From Actinomycetota bacterium (GTDB taxonomy: Bacteria > Actinomycetota > Thermoleophilia > Gaiellales > Gaiellaceae), in NCBI GenBank assembly GCA_013695385.1, contig JACDAN010000022.1, forward strand, positions 1-36,580: DNA of 36,580 nucleotides, read 5' to 3'. Made by a program: the position numbers and the translations under genes. This document shows positions 1 to 9,082 of this stretch, piece by piece (the stretch's first letter is position 1; each line of letters starts with the position of its first letter). The notes beneath the pieces are model-generated. The model made no database searches. It saw nothing but the letters and a program-made list of their open reading frames with translations, and was not told the DNA's origin.

Positions 1-39
1 GGCTGGGCCTGCGCCGTTCCCGGTTGCGGCGGTACGGGC

Positions 40-756
40 TCATCCGTAGACGCCGGCTTCGCGCAGCCGCGCATGGGCGCGAAGGCGCAGGTCGCTCTCG
101 AGCTGCACCGCGTGCGCCTCGTCGTCGGCCCAGGCGCGCAGCGTCACGACAGCGTCACCGTCGAGGGCGGTCACGAAGAGCTCGCTGGGTTCTGCTGCTT
201 GGCGCAAGAGGTCGACCACGGCCTGCAAGTCCTTGTCTCGCGGAACGGGGATCGTGATTTCGGCCAGCCGCTCCCGGCTCACGATGGTGGAGTTCTTGAT
301 GGTATCGGCCGCCAGGCGCTCGTTCGGGATCAGGAGGCGCGTGCGGTCGTCCTGCCTGATCCGCGTGTAGACCAACCCGATCTCCTCGACGATGCCCTCT
401 CCCTCCGCGACCGTGACTCGGTCACCGAGCCTCACCGGCTGACTGAGGGCGATCATCACCCCGGCGACGAAGTTCGAAAGCGTGCGTTGCGCCGCCAGGC
501 CGATGACGAGGCCGAGGATCGCCGATGAGGCCAGCAGCCCTCCCGCGATCACACGAACCTGGGGAATGACGAGCAGGGCGGAGAAGACGCCGACGGCGAC
601 GATCGCACCCATGATGCTCCGGCGGAGGACGCGGTAGCGGGTGACCGACTCGGGCGGCAGCTCCTGACGTCCCATCCGGAGATCGACGAGCTTTGCCAGT
701 ACCGCCGCGCCCAAGATGACGACGCCGACGACGGCCAGGCGTTCCCACGTGTCCAC
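40..756 (-). CDS. MscS-family mechanosensitive ion channel
   Basis: Protein segment VDTWERLAVVGVVILGAAVLAKLVDL...ASSAILGLVIGLAAQRTLSNFVAGVMIALSQPVRLGDRVTV...GIVEEIGLVYTRIR is typical of MscS. ORF track extends to 1101, but the N-terminal part overlaps the divergent mannosyltransferase and looks non-native; a GTG near 756 is a plausible start. Confidence 0.8.
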   Translation of the reverse strand: MDTWERLAVVGVVILGAAVLAKLVDLRMGRQELPPESVTRYRVLRRSIMGAIVAVGVFSALLVIPQVRVIAGGLLASSAILGLVIGLAAQRTLSNFVAGVMIALSQPVRLGDRVTVAEGEGIVEEIGLVYTRIRQDDRTRLLIPNERLAADTIKNSTIVSRERLAEITIPVPRDKDLQAVVDLLRQAAEPSELFVTALDGDAVVTLRAWADDEAHAVQLESDLRLRAHARLREAGVYG

Positions 757-792
757 GGCGGGTTTTTCGACGGTAGGCGTCAGACTCCCGCG

Positions 793-1992
793 ATGCCTCG
801 TGATCGACGACGTCGTTCGGTTTTGGACGTCTTCATCTGGACGCGGGCTGCGATTTGGCTCGCGGTCGTCTTCGCCTACCTCGTCTTCGAGCCCAACCGG
901 CACCCCCGCGTCGAGCGCTGGGACCGGCCGGAGCTCACGCAGGACCTCGGTTTCCTCGTGGACGTCTGGGCGAGGTGGGACAGCGTCTGGTTTCTCCGGA
1001 TCGCGGAGCACGGCTACGGCTCCGCCGAGGAGGCTTCTGCGGCTTTCTACCCTCTCTACCCGTTGCTCGTGGGCTTTCTCGGCCGTGTCCTCCTCGGCCA
1101 CTACGTGCTCGCCGGCGCAATCGTCTCGCTGGCCGCGGCGCTCGGCGCGTTCGTCCTTCTCTCCAGGCTCGCCGAGGCCCGGCTGGGCGGGGAGGCCGCG
1201 GAGCGCGCGGTTCTCTACCTCGCGATCTTTCCGTTCGCCGTCTTTCTCGGAGCCGTCTACAGCGAGTCGCTCTTCCTCCTGCTCGCCGTGGCGAGCTTCC
1301 TCCTCGCAGAGCGCGGAAGCTTCCTCGGCGCAGGCCTCAGCGCCGGTCTCGCCTGGCTGACCCGCCCGCTCGGGTTTGCTCTCCTCCCGGCGCTCGCGGT
1401 GATCGCCTGGCGCTCACGGCGCCGTGGCGAAGCCTTTGCGGGACTCGCCGCTGCGCCCGGACTGTTCGCGCTCTATCCCGCCTTCCTCTGGTGGCGGCTC
1501 GGCGATCCGCTGGCATTCGTTCGTGCCGAGGACGTCTGGGGCCGCCAGCTCTCACCGCTCGGGCCTCTCGGCGGAGCGTGGGATGGGATCCGCGCGGGCT
1601 GGGCAGGTGTCCGCCAGCTCGCCTCCGTGTCCGATTCCACCCGCTACTGGGCGCCTGTGGCCGACGCCGATCCCGACCGGGTGGCAGCCGTGAACCTCCA
1701 GCAGCTGGCCTTTCTCGTTTTGTTTGCCGTCCTCACCGTCGTCGCCTGGCGCCGCTTCGGTGCTCCATATGGGCTCTTCGCGGCTCTCAGCCTCGCCATC
1801 CCCCTGAGCCTGCCGAGCGAGCGCTGGCCGCTCCTCTCGCTCCCGCGGTTCGGGCTCGTCGTCTTCCCGTTCTTCCTCGCGCTTGCAGCGATCGCCTCGA
1901 CTCCGCGGAGGCACACGGCCCTAGTGGCGATCAGCTCGGCGTTCCTCGGAGTCGTCTGCGTCCAGTGGGCTCTTTGGCAGTGGGTCGCCTAG
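793..1992 (+). CDS. PIG-V/GPI-mannosyltransferase-like integral membrane glycosyltransferase
   Basis: Multi-TM protein with RWDSVWFLRIAEHGYG...AAFYPLYPLLV near the N-terminus, typical of PIG-V-like mannosyltransferases. Confidence 0.75.
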   Translation: MPRDRRRRSVLDVFIWTRAAIWLAVVFAYLVFEPNRHPRVERWDRPELTQDLGFLVDVWARWDSVWFLRIAEHGYGSAEEASAAFYPLYPLLVGFLGRVLLGHYVLAGAIVSLAAALGAFVLLSRLAEARLGGEAAERAVLYLAIFPFAVFLGAVYSESLFLLLAVASFLLAERGSFLGAGLSAGLAWLTRPLGFALLPALAVIAWRSRRRGEAFAGLAAAPGLFALYPAFLWWRLGDPLAFVRAEDVWGRQLSPLGPLGGAWDGIRAGWAGVRQLASVSDSTRYWAPVADADPDRVAAVNLQQLAFLVLFAVLTVVAWRRFGAPYGLFAALSLAIPLSLPSERWPLLSLPRFGLVVFPFFLALAAIASTPRRHTALVAISSAFLGVVCVQWALWQWVA

Positions 1993-2011
1993 CCCCAGGT
2001 ACGGTCGCGCG

Positions 2012-2686
2012 ATGGCGATGAACGAACGCTCACTCGGCCGGCGACTGCTCGCCTGGTGGATCCTCATCGGCGGGATCATCCTCCTCACCTTCGGATCGGC
2101 GTTCGCCGCGGACGAGGAGGAGAACCGGCAGAACCTCGTCTACAGCTACGAGTTCGGAATCGGTGGCATCCTCGGGTACGCGCTGGTGTTGGGATTCGTC
2201 CTCCTCATTGCGCGCGGCCTCGACTGGCGCGAGACCTTCGCCTTTCGGCGGCCGGCCTCCTGGAGGACCGCAGGCCTGCTGACGGCCGGACTTCTCGTCG
2301 CAATCCTCATCGTCGGCGGGATCCTCGAGAGGATCTTCCACGCCGGCGAAGAGCAAGGCCTGGATCCCGCCGCCTGGCAGTCCGACCGTATCGGAGCCTT
2401 CGCGCTGAGTGCCCTCGCGATCGTGATCGCCGCACCGCTCACCGAGGAGCTGGCGTATCGAGGCCTCGGGTACTTCCTGCTGAGTCAGTTCGGCAGCTGG
2501 GCCGCGATCGTCGTGACCGGACTGGCGTTCGCGCTCAGCCACGGAATCGTCGTGGGCATCCCGGTCTTCTTCGTGATCGGGGCCGGCCTCGCCTATCTCA
2601 GGTTCCGGACGAACAGCATCTATCCGCCGCTGCTCTTCCACGCTGCCTTCAACGGGCTACAGCTGGGGATCGGCGTGGTCGGTTAG
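2012..2686 (+). CDS. CPBP-family intramembrane metalloprotease (CAAX/Abi)
   Basis: TM protein with TEELAYRGLGYFLL (EExxxR) and later H-containing TM motifs (FALSHGIVVG, LLFHAAFNG). Confidence 0.85.
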   Translation: MAMNERSLGRRLLAWWILIGGIILLTFGSAFAADEEENRQNLVYSYEFGIGGILGYALVLGFVLLIARGLDWRETFAFRRPASWRTAGLLTAGLLVAILIVGGILERIFHAGEEQGLDPAAWQSDRIGAFALSALAIVIAAPLTEELAYRGLGYFLLSQFGSWAAIVVTGLAFALSHGIVVGIPVFFVIGAGLAYLRFRTNSIYPPLLFHAAFNGLQLGIGVVG

Positions 2687-2755
2687 CACCGCTCACTCGG
2701 GCGCGGCGACCTAAACCCGGTGCCGCGAGGCGGTCCCGTCCGCGCCGCGCAGGCT

Positions 2756-3316
2756 TCAGGACGTGCCGCCGAAGTCGGCATCCTTGGCCTCGACCGTCCC
2801 GGCCGTCCGTCCCGGCGCCGTCTGGTAGGTCCAGTACAGGTTCGTGTGCGCGATCACCTGATCCGGTGGCGGCGCCCCCCATGCCGTCTGATCCTCCGTC
2901 GTGTGGGCGTCGCTGATAAGGGTGGCGTCGTACCCCCTGACGAACGCGCCGTGGAGCGTCGAACGAATGCACGCATCGGTCTGTGCGCCTACAACGACGA
3001 GTCGCCCGACTCCGAGGTCTGAGAGCACCGCCTCGAGGGTCGTGTCCTCGAAGGAATCGCCGTAGTTCTTCTCGACGACCGGCTCGGCGTCGCCCGGAAT
3101 CAACTCGGGGACGATTCGCCAGTCGTCACTCCCTCTCGCAAGCTGCTCGTCGGAGTGCTGGACCCAGACAACGGGGACCCGCTCCCGCCGCGCCTTCTCG
3201 ACAAGGCTGCCGACGTTCGCCACGACCGCATCGCGCTCGCGAGCCCCCTCGACGACGCCGTTCTGCACGTCGACGACAAGAAGTGCGGTGTTCGGCCGGT
3301 TCTCGAGTGTGGTCAT
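2756..3316 (-). CDS. isochorismatase-family cysteine hydrolase
   Basis: NTALLVVDVQNGVV N-terminus, K in VVEKNYGDSF, catalytic Cys in GAQTDACIRSTLHGAFVRGYDATLISDAHTT; strong SD (AAGGAGAG) before the ATG. Confidence 0.88.
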   Translation of the reverse strand: MTTLENRPNTALLVVDVQNGVVEGARERDAVVANVGSLVEKARRERVPVVWVQHSDEQLARGSDDWRIVPELIPGDAEPVVEKNYGDSFEDTTLEAVLSDLGVGRLVVVGAQTDACIRSTLHGAFVRGYDATLISDAHTTEDQTAWGAPPPDQVIAHTNLYWTYQTAPGRTAGTVEAKDADFGGTS

Positions 3317-3369
3317 GGTCTCTCCTTACTCACGCTGGTCGCTCCTGTGTCCACCCGCGGCGCTGCGGC

Positions 3370-3867
3370 TTAGTTGTCGTCCTCACCGACGGCGAACTGG
3401 TCGGGGGAGACGTCGTCGAGAAACCGCCGAAACTCGTCGACGATCTCTTCCTCGTTCACCTCTTCTCCCTCGAACTCGATCGCAGACTCCTCGATCACCC
3501 GCTCGGCGGCAAAGATCGGGGCATCCGCCCGGACGGCTACCGCGATGGCGTCCGAGGGCCGTGAGTCGATATCGATCTCCGACCCGTTCTGCTGGACCGT
3601 GATGCTCGCGTAGAACGTGCTCTCCCGGAGCTCAGTGACCGTGATGCGGACGACCTCCCCGTCGAGTTGGTCGATCACGTCCGCGATGAGGTCGTGGGTC
3701 ATGGGGCGAGGCGTCGATGCACCCTGGAGCTTCAGCAGGATCGCGGCCGCCTCAGGATGACCGATCCAGATCGGCAGGAATCTGTTTCCGTCGGCGGTCT
3801 TCAACAAGACGATCGGCTGCTTGCCGACCAAATCGAAGCTGACCCCGTAGATGACCATCTCGTACAT
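3370..3867 (-). CDS. bifunctional nuclease family protein (BFN / DUF151)
   Basis: LLKTADGNRFLPIWIGHPEAAAILLKLQG...RPMTHDLIADVIDQLDGEVVRITVTELRESTFYASITV...DSRPSDAIAVAVRADAPIFAAERVIEE. Confidence 0.9.
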   Translation of the reverse strand: MYEMVIYGVSFDLVGKQPIVLLKTADGNRFLPIWIGHPEAAAILLKLQGASTPRPMTHDLIADVIDQLDGEVVRITVTELRESTFYASITVQQNGSEIDIDSRPSDAIAVAVRADAPIFAAERVIEESAIEFEGEEVNEEEIVDEFRRFLDDVSPDQFAVGEDDN

Positions 3868-3956
3868 AGGCGAGGGCGCCTGGCCCTGGGTCGGATATTA
3901 GCCCTGGCCCCCCAGGCCAAACCGCCACCAGGCGTTCGCTACCATCGGGGCGCTTC

Positions 3957-4030
3957 GGGCGATTAGCTCAGTTGGTTAGAGCGCCGCTCTGATAAGGCGG
4001 AGGTCCGTGGTTCGAATCCACGATCGCCCA
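3957..4030 (+). tRNA. tRNA-Ile (anticodon GAT)
   Basis: GGGCGAT...ATCGCCC acceptor stem with discriminator A; anticodon stem CCGCT/GGCGG enclosing loop CTGATAA; T-loop GTTCGAATCC. Confidence 0.95.
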
Positions 4031-4038
4031 TCTCGCGG

Positions 4039-4061
4039 CCCCGGTCTCCCCGGGGTTTTTT
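4039..4061 (+). terminator. Rho-independent terminator after tRNA-Ile
   Basis: CCCCGG-TCTCC-CCGGGG followed by TTTTTT. Confidence 0.85.
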
Positions 4062-4308
4062 AGTGCAAGACGCGGGTTTCGCGGAGGTAGTCCGCGACTG
4101 CCAGCAGGAAAGCCTCGTGGCCTGCCAGCTCGGCGACGGTGCCCTTCGTCTGGTCGTCCAGCTCGTCGTCACGAGCGAGCTCGGTGAGGAACGGCTCGAG
4201 CCGTCCCTCTTGCGAGAGCGTGGCCATCCGTAGGAAGAGCGCGCGGGCGTCCTCGTCCTGGGAGATGGCCTCGAGCCACTCGATGTCCTGTTGCCAGAGG
4301 CCGAGCAT
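4060..4308 (-). CDS. 82-aa hypothetical protein distal to parB
   Basis: MLGLWQQDIEWLEAISQDEDARALFLRMATLSQEGRLEPFLTELARDDELDDQTKGTVAELAGHEAFLLAVADYLRETRVLH; co-directional, 31 nt downstream of parB; compact acidic helical composition. Confidence 0.6.
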   Translation of the reverse strand: MLGLWQQDIEWLEAISQDEDARALFLRMATLSQEGRLEPFLTELARDDELDDQTKGTVAELAGHEAFLLAVADYLRETRVLH

Positions 4309-4339
4309 TTCAGCTCTAACGGCTGCGCCCCCCGGACGG

Positions 4340-5218
4340 TTACGGGCTTGCGGCTTCGAGCGACTCGGCGAGCTCGGCCAACTCGACCTCGCCGCCGAAC
4401 AGAACCTCCACGCGGCCGGAGCGAACTCGAACCGGCAAACCCGTGAGCCGCTCGGCCGCCGTCCGAACACGGTCGGCGAGGACAGGGTCAACCGGCACCT
4501 GGGTGGCCCTCCGCGGCTTCCGCTTCGCTCCCGCCCACCGCGCGGCCCGCTCGGCGGCCCGAACCGAGAGCCCCCGGCGAACGATCTCACGCGCCAGCCG
4601 CCGGCGCTCCTCGTGGTCGGGCACGGCCAGGACGGCGCGGGCATGTCCTTCGCTGAGCTCGGCACGTTCGAGCATGGCGAGCACGTCCTCCGGGAGGTCC
4701 AGCAACCGCATCCGATTCGAGACCGACGGTTTCGACCGGCCCACCTGATCGGCGATCTCACCGAGTGGGAGCTCGAACTCGTCGACGAGCAGGGCGTAGG
4801 CGCGCGCCTCCTCGACCGGCGACAGCTGCTCGCGTGCCACGTTCTCCACGAGCCCTAGCAGCAGAGCCTCGCGGTCGCCGCTCTCGCGGACGAGCGCCGG
4901 GATCGTCTGAAGGCCGGCCTCTCGCGCCGCTCGCCAGCGGCGCTCGCCGGCGATCAGCTCGTAGCCGCCCTCGCGCCGCGAGCGGACGAGCACCGGCTGA
5001 ACGACCCCCTGCGAGCGGATCGAGTCCGCGAGCCCGGCGGTAGCCTCGTGATCGAAGCGGCGGCGCGGCTGCCTCGGGTTGGGGTGGACGAGCTCCACCG
5101 GGAGGTTCGCGAGCTCGGCAGAGCCCGCGCCCCCCATCAGGACCTCGAGCCCTCGGCCGAGCCCTCGGCGGGGACTAGCTGCGCTCGACAAGCTCCATCG
5201 CCGCCTTCCAGTAAGCAT
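4340..5218 (-). CDS. parB: chromosome-partitioning protein ParB
   Basis: RRGLGRGLEVLMGG N-terminus; NPRQPRRRF, GVVQPVLVR, YELIAGERRWRAAREAGL (ParB/Srx box), IADQVGRSKPSVSNRMRLLDLP HTH. Start at ATG 5218 inferred from overlap with parA. Confidence 0.95.
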   Translation of the reverse strand: MLTGRRRWSLSSAASPRRGLGRGLEVLMGGAGSAELANLPVELVHPNPRQPRRRFDHEATAGLADSIRSQGVVQPVLVRSRREGGYELIAGERRWRAAREAGLQTIPALVRESGDREALLLGLVENVAREQLSPVEEARAYALLVDEFELPLGEIADQVGRSKPSVSNRMRLLDLPEDVLAMLERAELSEGHARAVLAVPDHEERRRLAREIVRRGLSVRAAERAARWAGAKRKPRRATQVPVDPVLADRVRTAAERLTGLPVRVRSGRVEVLFGGEVELAELAESLEAASP

Positions 5219-5924
5219 CGGCGCCCGCCGAGCGCCGGTCGTAGGCAATGACAGGGAGTCCGTGGCTCGGCGCTTCGGCGATCCGGATCGAGCGTGGGAC
5301 TCGGGTCTTGAAGAGCAGTGGCCCGAAGTGCTTCTCCAGCTCGTTCCCGACATCGGCGGCGAGACGTGTCCGGCCGTCGACCATGGTGAGGAGCAGGCCC
5401 GCGATGGTCAGGCGTGGATTCAGCCGGGCGCGGACTGCTTCGATGGAACCAAGGATCTGCGCGACACCCTCGAGGGCGTAGTACTCGGCCTGCACGGGAA
5501 CGAGCACCCGGTCTGCGGCGGCGAGGGCATTCACGGTCAGCGCGCCCAACGTCGGCGGGCAGTCCAGAAACACGAACCGGTAGCGGTCGCTCGTACCCCG
5601 GAGCGCCTGTGCGAGATAGCGCTCGGCGTCGCCGCGATGGGCAAGCTCCGCGGCTGCGCCGGCAAGGTCGTGCCTGGCCGGGATCAGCTCGAGGTTCGAG
5701 AAACGCGTGCGCGTGGCGAGCTCGACCGCGGACGCGCCGTCCAGCAAATCGAAGCTGGAAGTGCCGTTCGCGCTCTCGCCGAGCCCGGAGGTTGCATTGG
5801 CCTGTGGGTCGAGATCGATCAGGAGCGTGCGCTCACCCGCCTCGGCGAGGCATGCGGCCAGGTTCACGGCAGTCGTCGTCTTCCCGACGCCGCCCTTCTG
5901 GTTGGCAAGGGCGTAGATCGACAC
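5175..5924 (-). CDS. parA: chromosome-partitioning ATPase ParA/Soj
   Basis: IYALANQKGGVGKTTTAVNLAACLAEAG deviant Walker A; LLIDLDPQANATSGLG; FLDCPPTLGALTVNALAAADRVLVPVQAEYYALEG. Confidence 0.97.
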   Translation of the reverse strand: MSIYALANQKGGVGKTTTAVNLAACLAEAGERTLLIDLDPQANATSGLGESANGTSSFDLLDGASAVELATRTRFSNLELIPARHDLAGAAAELAHRGDAERYLAQALRGTSDRYRFVFLDCPPTLGALTVNALAAADRVLVPVQAEYYALEGVAQILGSIEAVRARLNPRLTIAGLLLTMVDGRTRLAADVGNELEKHFGPLLFKTRVPRSIRIAEAPSHGLPVIAYDRRSAGADAYWKAAMELVERS

Positions 5925-5941
5925 AGCTCAGGCGAGCCTAG

Positions 5942-6532
5942 TTACGCCAACGGACGTTTTCGGGCGACGCCGGGCCGCCTGGGGAACCCGTGGGGGGTCG
6001 GGTCGACCTTGCGGAGGACGAGAAGCCCGTCGTGCTCCTCGGGCGGCGCAGCCGCGAGCTGTTCGGCGACCCGTGCCACCCGCTCGATCTCGGCGCGGGG
6101 GCCGACCCACAGGATCGCCGCTCCTCCGGGACGCACGAGCGGCAGGCACCACTCCGCTGCGACCGGCGGCTGCGCCAGCGCCTTCGCGACCGCCACCCCG
6201 AAGCAATCGGTCTCCTGTTCCTCGGCCCGGCCCCAGACGACGGAGAGGTTCGCGAGCTCCCCCGTCCAGCGCTCAAGGAAGTCGGCCTTCCTTCGCTCCG
6301 ACTCGAGCAGGGTGACCGCCCGGTCCGGAAGAGCCGCGGCCAGCGGAATCCCCGGCGCCCCGCCCCCCGAGCCGACATCGATGACGGGCCCGGCGAAGCT
6401 CCGCACGAGCTCGACTCCGCGGAGGCTGTCCTCGAGGAGCACTCGGCGAGCCGCGGCGGGGTCGCGCAGGGAGGTCAGGCCTGGCGTCTCGAGGACGCCC
6501 TTCAGCCACGCCTCAAGAACTGGGGAGGACAA
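5942..6532 (-). CDS. rsmG: 16S rRNA (guanine-N7)-methyltransferase RsmG/GidB
   Basis: VIDVGSGGGAPGIPLAAALPDRAVTLLESERRKADFLERW and synteny. Confidence 0.93.
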   Translation of the reverse strand: MSSPVLEAWLKGVLETPGLTSLRDPAAARRVLLEDSLRGVELVRSFAGPVIDVGSGGGAPGIPLAAALPDRAVTLLESERRKADFLERWTGELANLSVVWGRAEEQETDCFGVAVAKALAQPPVAAEWCLPLVRPGGAAILWVGPRAEIERVARVAEQLAAAPPEEHDGLLVLRKVDPTPHGFPRRPGVARKRPLA

Positions 6533-7190
6533 CCACGAAGCGGTTCGGTTCCGTGCCTTCGCTCGTCGTCTCGACGCCGTCGACGTCCTTGAGCTGGAGG
6601 TGCACGATCTTCCGCTCTACGGCCGTCATCGGCTCGAGCTCGACCCGGCCGCCGCGCTGCACGGCATCATCGGCCGCCCGTCTGGCGAGTGCGCTCAGCG
6701 AGGCCTCGCGGCGGGCGCGGTACCCCGCCGCGTCGACCACCGCATACCGGCCGGGGATGCTCCTGGCGAGAATCGCGTTGGTCAGATACTGGACTGCGTC
6801 GATCGTCTGGCCATGACGGCCGATCAGCAGTCCCAGATCACGGCCCGAGCAGGTGGCGACGATCCCACCCTCCTGCTCGGCCATGTCGACGCTGCACTGG
6901 ATCCCCATACCCGCTGTGATCCTGGTGACGAGCCCCCGGACGAGTGCGATGTCCACCGGCTCGTCGCTCCGAGCCGTCGACTCGGCTCGGCCCTCCTCGT
7001 CGACGGTGGCCACCACGCGGGCCGGGGTGTAACCGACGCCGAGCAGGCCTCGCTCGCCCTCGGAGACGACCTGGAAGCGCACGGCCGCCTTGTCCAGTCC
7101 CGGACAGACCCGCTCGAGCTTCCGCATGGCCGCCCACTTGGCCTCGCCGACCGTCTCGCCCGTCGACTCGACACGGAGCTCCTCGTTCAT
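6513..7190 (-). CDS. jag: Jag/KhpB RNA-binding protein (Jag-N, KH, R3H)
   Basis: Starts MNEELRVESTGETVGEAKWAAMRKL; RDLGLLIGRHGQTIDAVQYLTNAI (KH); YRARREASLSALARRAADDAVQRGGRVELEPMTAVERKIVHLQL (R3H); ATGA overlap with yidC. Confidence 0.93.
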   Translation of the reverse strand: MNEELRVESTGETVGEAKWAAMRKLERVCPGLDKAAVRFQVVSEGERGLLGVGYTPARVVATVDEEGRAESTARSDEPVDIALVRGLVTRITAGMGIQCSVDMAEQEGGIVATCSGRDLGLLIGRHGQTIDAVQYLTNAILARSIPGRYAVVDAAGYRARREASLSALARRAADDAVQRGGRVELEPMTAVERKIVHLQLKDVDGVETTSEGTEPNRFVVVLPSS

Positions 7191-8035
7191 CGCCGGGTAC
7201 GTTTTTTCTTCCGCTTGACGCGGCGCGGGGGGGCGGCCGCGGCGGCAGTGGGAGTTGGTGCGATCGCGCCGCGATCGTTCGCCGACTCCCCGTCCCTTGC
7301 GGCCTTCGGAGGCGTGCGGGAGGAACGCTTGGCAGGCGCCGCCGGCGTCTTCGAGCGAAGGCCGCGCGTCACGAGCCCCTGGCCCACCGTCCACAGGTTC
7401 GTGGTCATCCAGTAGAGCAGCAGCCCGACCGGAAAGGACGCTCCGACCGGCGGGTTGATGATGAAGATGGCGAAGACGAACGGGAGGAAGAGAAAGATCG
7501 CGCGCTGAGCCTTGCTCTGCGTCGCCATCGGCATGAACCACGTCGACGCGACCTGACTCGCGACGTAGACCGCGAGGAGCACGTAGCCGGACCAGTGCGA
7601 GGTGATGTCGGCGGTCATGTCCGGGACGAACCCGAGCCAGCCGAGGTCTGAGCCGCGGTAGTCGGGATAGATCTCCTTGTCGAAGTCGCGCAGCACGAAG
7701 TAGAGCGCGAAGAAGATCGGGATCTGCGGAATGATCGGAAGGCACGAGGAGGCCGGATTGATCTGGTTCTCCTTGTAGAACTTCATGAGCTCTTCGTTCT
7801 GCTTGCGCCGGTCGGCCTTGTAGCGCTTCTGGATCTCCTTCATCTCGGGCAGGTGCTCCTGCATCCGCTGCATCGAGTGGATCTGCCGCACGGTGAGAGG
7901 AACTAGCAGCATCCGTACGGCGAGCGTGAGAGCCACGACCGCCCACGCCCACGAGAGACCGAGCGAGCTGTGGAACCACTCGAGCCCGGCAGTGAGAACG
8001 TCCTCGAGCGGGCCGAGGATAGTGAGGAGCGTCAT
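7187..8035 (-). CDS. yidC: membrane protein insertase YidC/Oxa1
   Basis: SLGLSWAWAVVALTLAVRMLLVPLTVRQIHSMQRMQEHLPEMKEIQKRYKADRRKQNEELMKFYKENQINPASSCLPIIPQIPIFFALY; start MTLLTILGPLEDVLTAGLEWF. Confidence 0.95.
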   Translation of the reverse strand: MTLLTILGPLEDVLTAGLEWFHSSLGLSWAWAVVALTLAVRMLLVPLTVRQIHSMQRMQEHLPEMKEIQKRYKADRRKQNEELMKFYKENQINPASSCLPIIPQIPIFFALYFVLRDFDKEIYPDYRGSDLGWLGFVPDMTADITSHWSGYVLLAVYVASQVASTWFMPMATQSKAQRAIFLFLPFVFAIFIINPPVGASFPVGLLLYWMTTNLWTVGQGLVTRGLRSKTPAAPAKRSSRTPPKAARDGESANDRGAIAPTPTAAAAAPPRRVKRKKKRTRR

Positions 8036-8289
8036 CGACGCTCCTCGATTCCAGACCCGCAAGGGTGGAAGAGCCGCTGGTCCTCGGCGCGGTCGATGCC
8101 GCCGTCGCTCCACGGGTTGCAGCGGAGCAGCCGCCAGCCCGCGAGGAGGACACCACGGATCAGCCCGTAGCGTCGAAGCGCGTCAATGGCGTACTGGGAG
8201 CAGCTCGGGTGGTACTTGCAGGTCGCCGGAAAGATCGCACCCAGGGTGTACCGGTAGGCGTAGACGCCCGCGATCCCGACGAACCTCAC
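8032..8289 (-). CDS. yidD: membrane insertion efficiency factor YidD
   Basis: YRYTLGAIFPATCKYHPSCSQYAIDALRRYGLIRGVLLAGWRLLRCNPWSDGGID. Confidence 0.95.
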   Translation of the reverse strand: MRFVGIAGVYAYRYTLGAIFPATCKYHPSCSQYAIDALRRYGLIRGVLLAGWRLLRCNPWSDGGIDRAEDQRLFHPCGSGIEERR

Positions 8290-8648
8290 GCGCGAGCCTT
8301 TCCGAGCACCTCTTGAAGGCGCTCCCGAAGCCAGTCTGGGCTTCGACCCTCGGCCACCTCCGCGAGCGGCGCTCTGACGAGCAGCACGTAATCGGCACCG
8401 GGCGGCACCTCCGGCAGAAGCTCGCGCCAGGCCTCTCGGAGCCGGCGCTTGATCCGGTTCCGGACGACTGCCCCGCCGATCTTCTTGGGGATGGCGATTC
8501 CCAACCGGGCGCCTTTCGCGTCCTCAGCCTCTCCGCTGCTCTCACGGTCGAAGTGGTAGAGGACGAGGAATCGCGTCGACACGGACCGCCCGTAGCGGTA
8601 CACGGCGTCGAAGTCGCGGGAGCGGGAGAGGCGGTTGCGGCGCTGCAC
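8286..8648 (-). CDS. rnpA: ribonuclease P protein component
   Basis: MQRRNRLSRSRDFDAVYRYGRSVSTRFLVLYHF...RLGIAIPKKIGGAVVRNRIKRRLREAWREL. Confidence 0.95.
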   Translation of the reverse strand: MQRRNRLSRSRDFDAVYRYGRSVSTRFLVLYHFDRESSGEAEDAKGARLGIAIPKKIGGAVVRNRIKRRLREAWRELLPEVPPGADYVLLVRAPLAEVAEGRSPDWLRERLQEVLGKARA

Positions 8649-8666
8649 GTCGGCGAAAGCCGCCGG

Positions 8667-8801
8667 CTACGCGGACAGGCGCTTCCGTCCGCGGGCGCGG
8701 CGCCGCTTCAGGACAGCACGGCCGGCTCGAGTCGCCATCCGAGCCCGGAAGCCGTGCTTCCGTTTCCGCCTGCGTACGTTGGGCTGATAGGTGCGTTTCA
8801 C
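8667..8801 (-). CDS. rpmH: 50S ribosomal protein L34
   Basis: (GTG)[43 protein letters not shown]. Confidence 0.97.
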   Translation of the reverse strand: MKRTYQPNVRRRKRKHGFRARMATRAGRAVLKRRRARGRKRLSA

Positions 8802-8847
8802 GGTGAGCGAAGAGTCGAGAGGGTGGTGCGCTCGACGGCGCCGGGCC

Positions 8848-8853
8848 AGTATA
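8848..8853 (-). promoter_or_regulatory. candidate rpmH promoter -10 (TATACT)
   Basis: Minus-strand TATACT about 47 nt upstream of the rpmH GTG; no clear -35. Confidence 0.4.
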
Positions 8854-8874
8854 GAGAGCGCTCTACGCACAAGG

Positions 8875-8883
8875 TTCTCCACA
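8875..8883 (+). promoter_or_regulatory. DnaA-box-like site TTCTCCACA
   Basis: One mismatch to TTATCCACA; in rpmH-dnaA intergenic region. Confidence 0.55.
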
Positions 8884-8963
8884 GTCAGATCGGGCAACAC
8901 CAAGGGTGGAAACGCCCTGCGGAGCTGCTGTTTTCCCCAGTGAATACAGGCGAGAGAACGCAC

Positions 8964-8972
8964 CTATCCACA
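8964..8972 (+). promoter_or_regulatory. DnaA-box-like site CTATCCACA
   Basis: One mismatch to TTATCCACA; in rpmH-dnaA intergenic region. Confidence 0.6.
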
Positions 8973-9053
8973 TCTGTGTAACACCTGGCGGAAAAGCCGG
9001 AATCTCCTGCAAATCAGGCGTTTCTTGGTAGCTGGACGGAACGCGGAAGGGCA

Positions 9054-9082
9054 TTGAGAACGCGGGTGGACGCTGCTATGCT
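9054..9082 (+). promoter_or_regulatory. candidate dnaA promoter
   Basis: TTGAGA - 17 nt - TATGCT, with TG extended -10 (TGCTATGCT), about 42 nt before the dnaA GTG. Confidence 0.6.

Noticed and set aside
757-1101. N-terminal extension of the MscS ORF
   Set aside because: Overlaps the divergent mannosyltransferase and is charged, non-family-like sequence; likely open by chance.
5079-7415. 778-aa plus-strand ORF opposite parA, rsmG and jag
   Set aside because: Antisense to three recognised genes, low-complexity Arg/Ser/Gly-rich, no domain motif.
7191-8156. N-terminal half of the 547-aa ORF that ends in jag
   Set aside because: Out-of-frame reading of yidC; true Jag start is MNEELRVES at 7190.
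8793-8806. GTTTCACGGTGAGC as a parS site
   Set aside because: Only one half-site matches TGTTTCACGTGAAACA and it includes the rpmH start codon.
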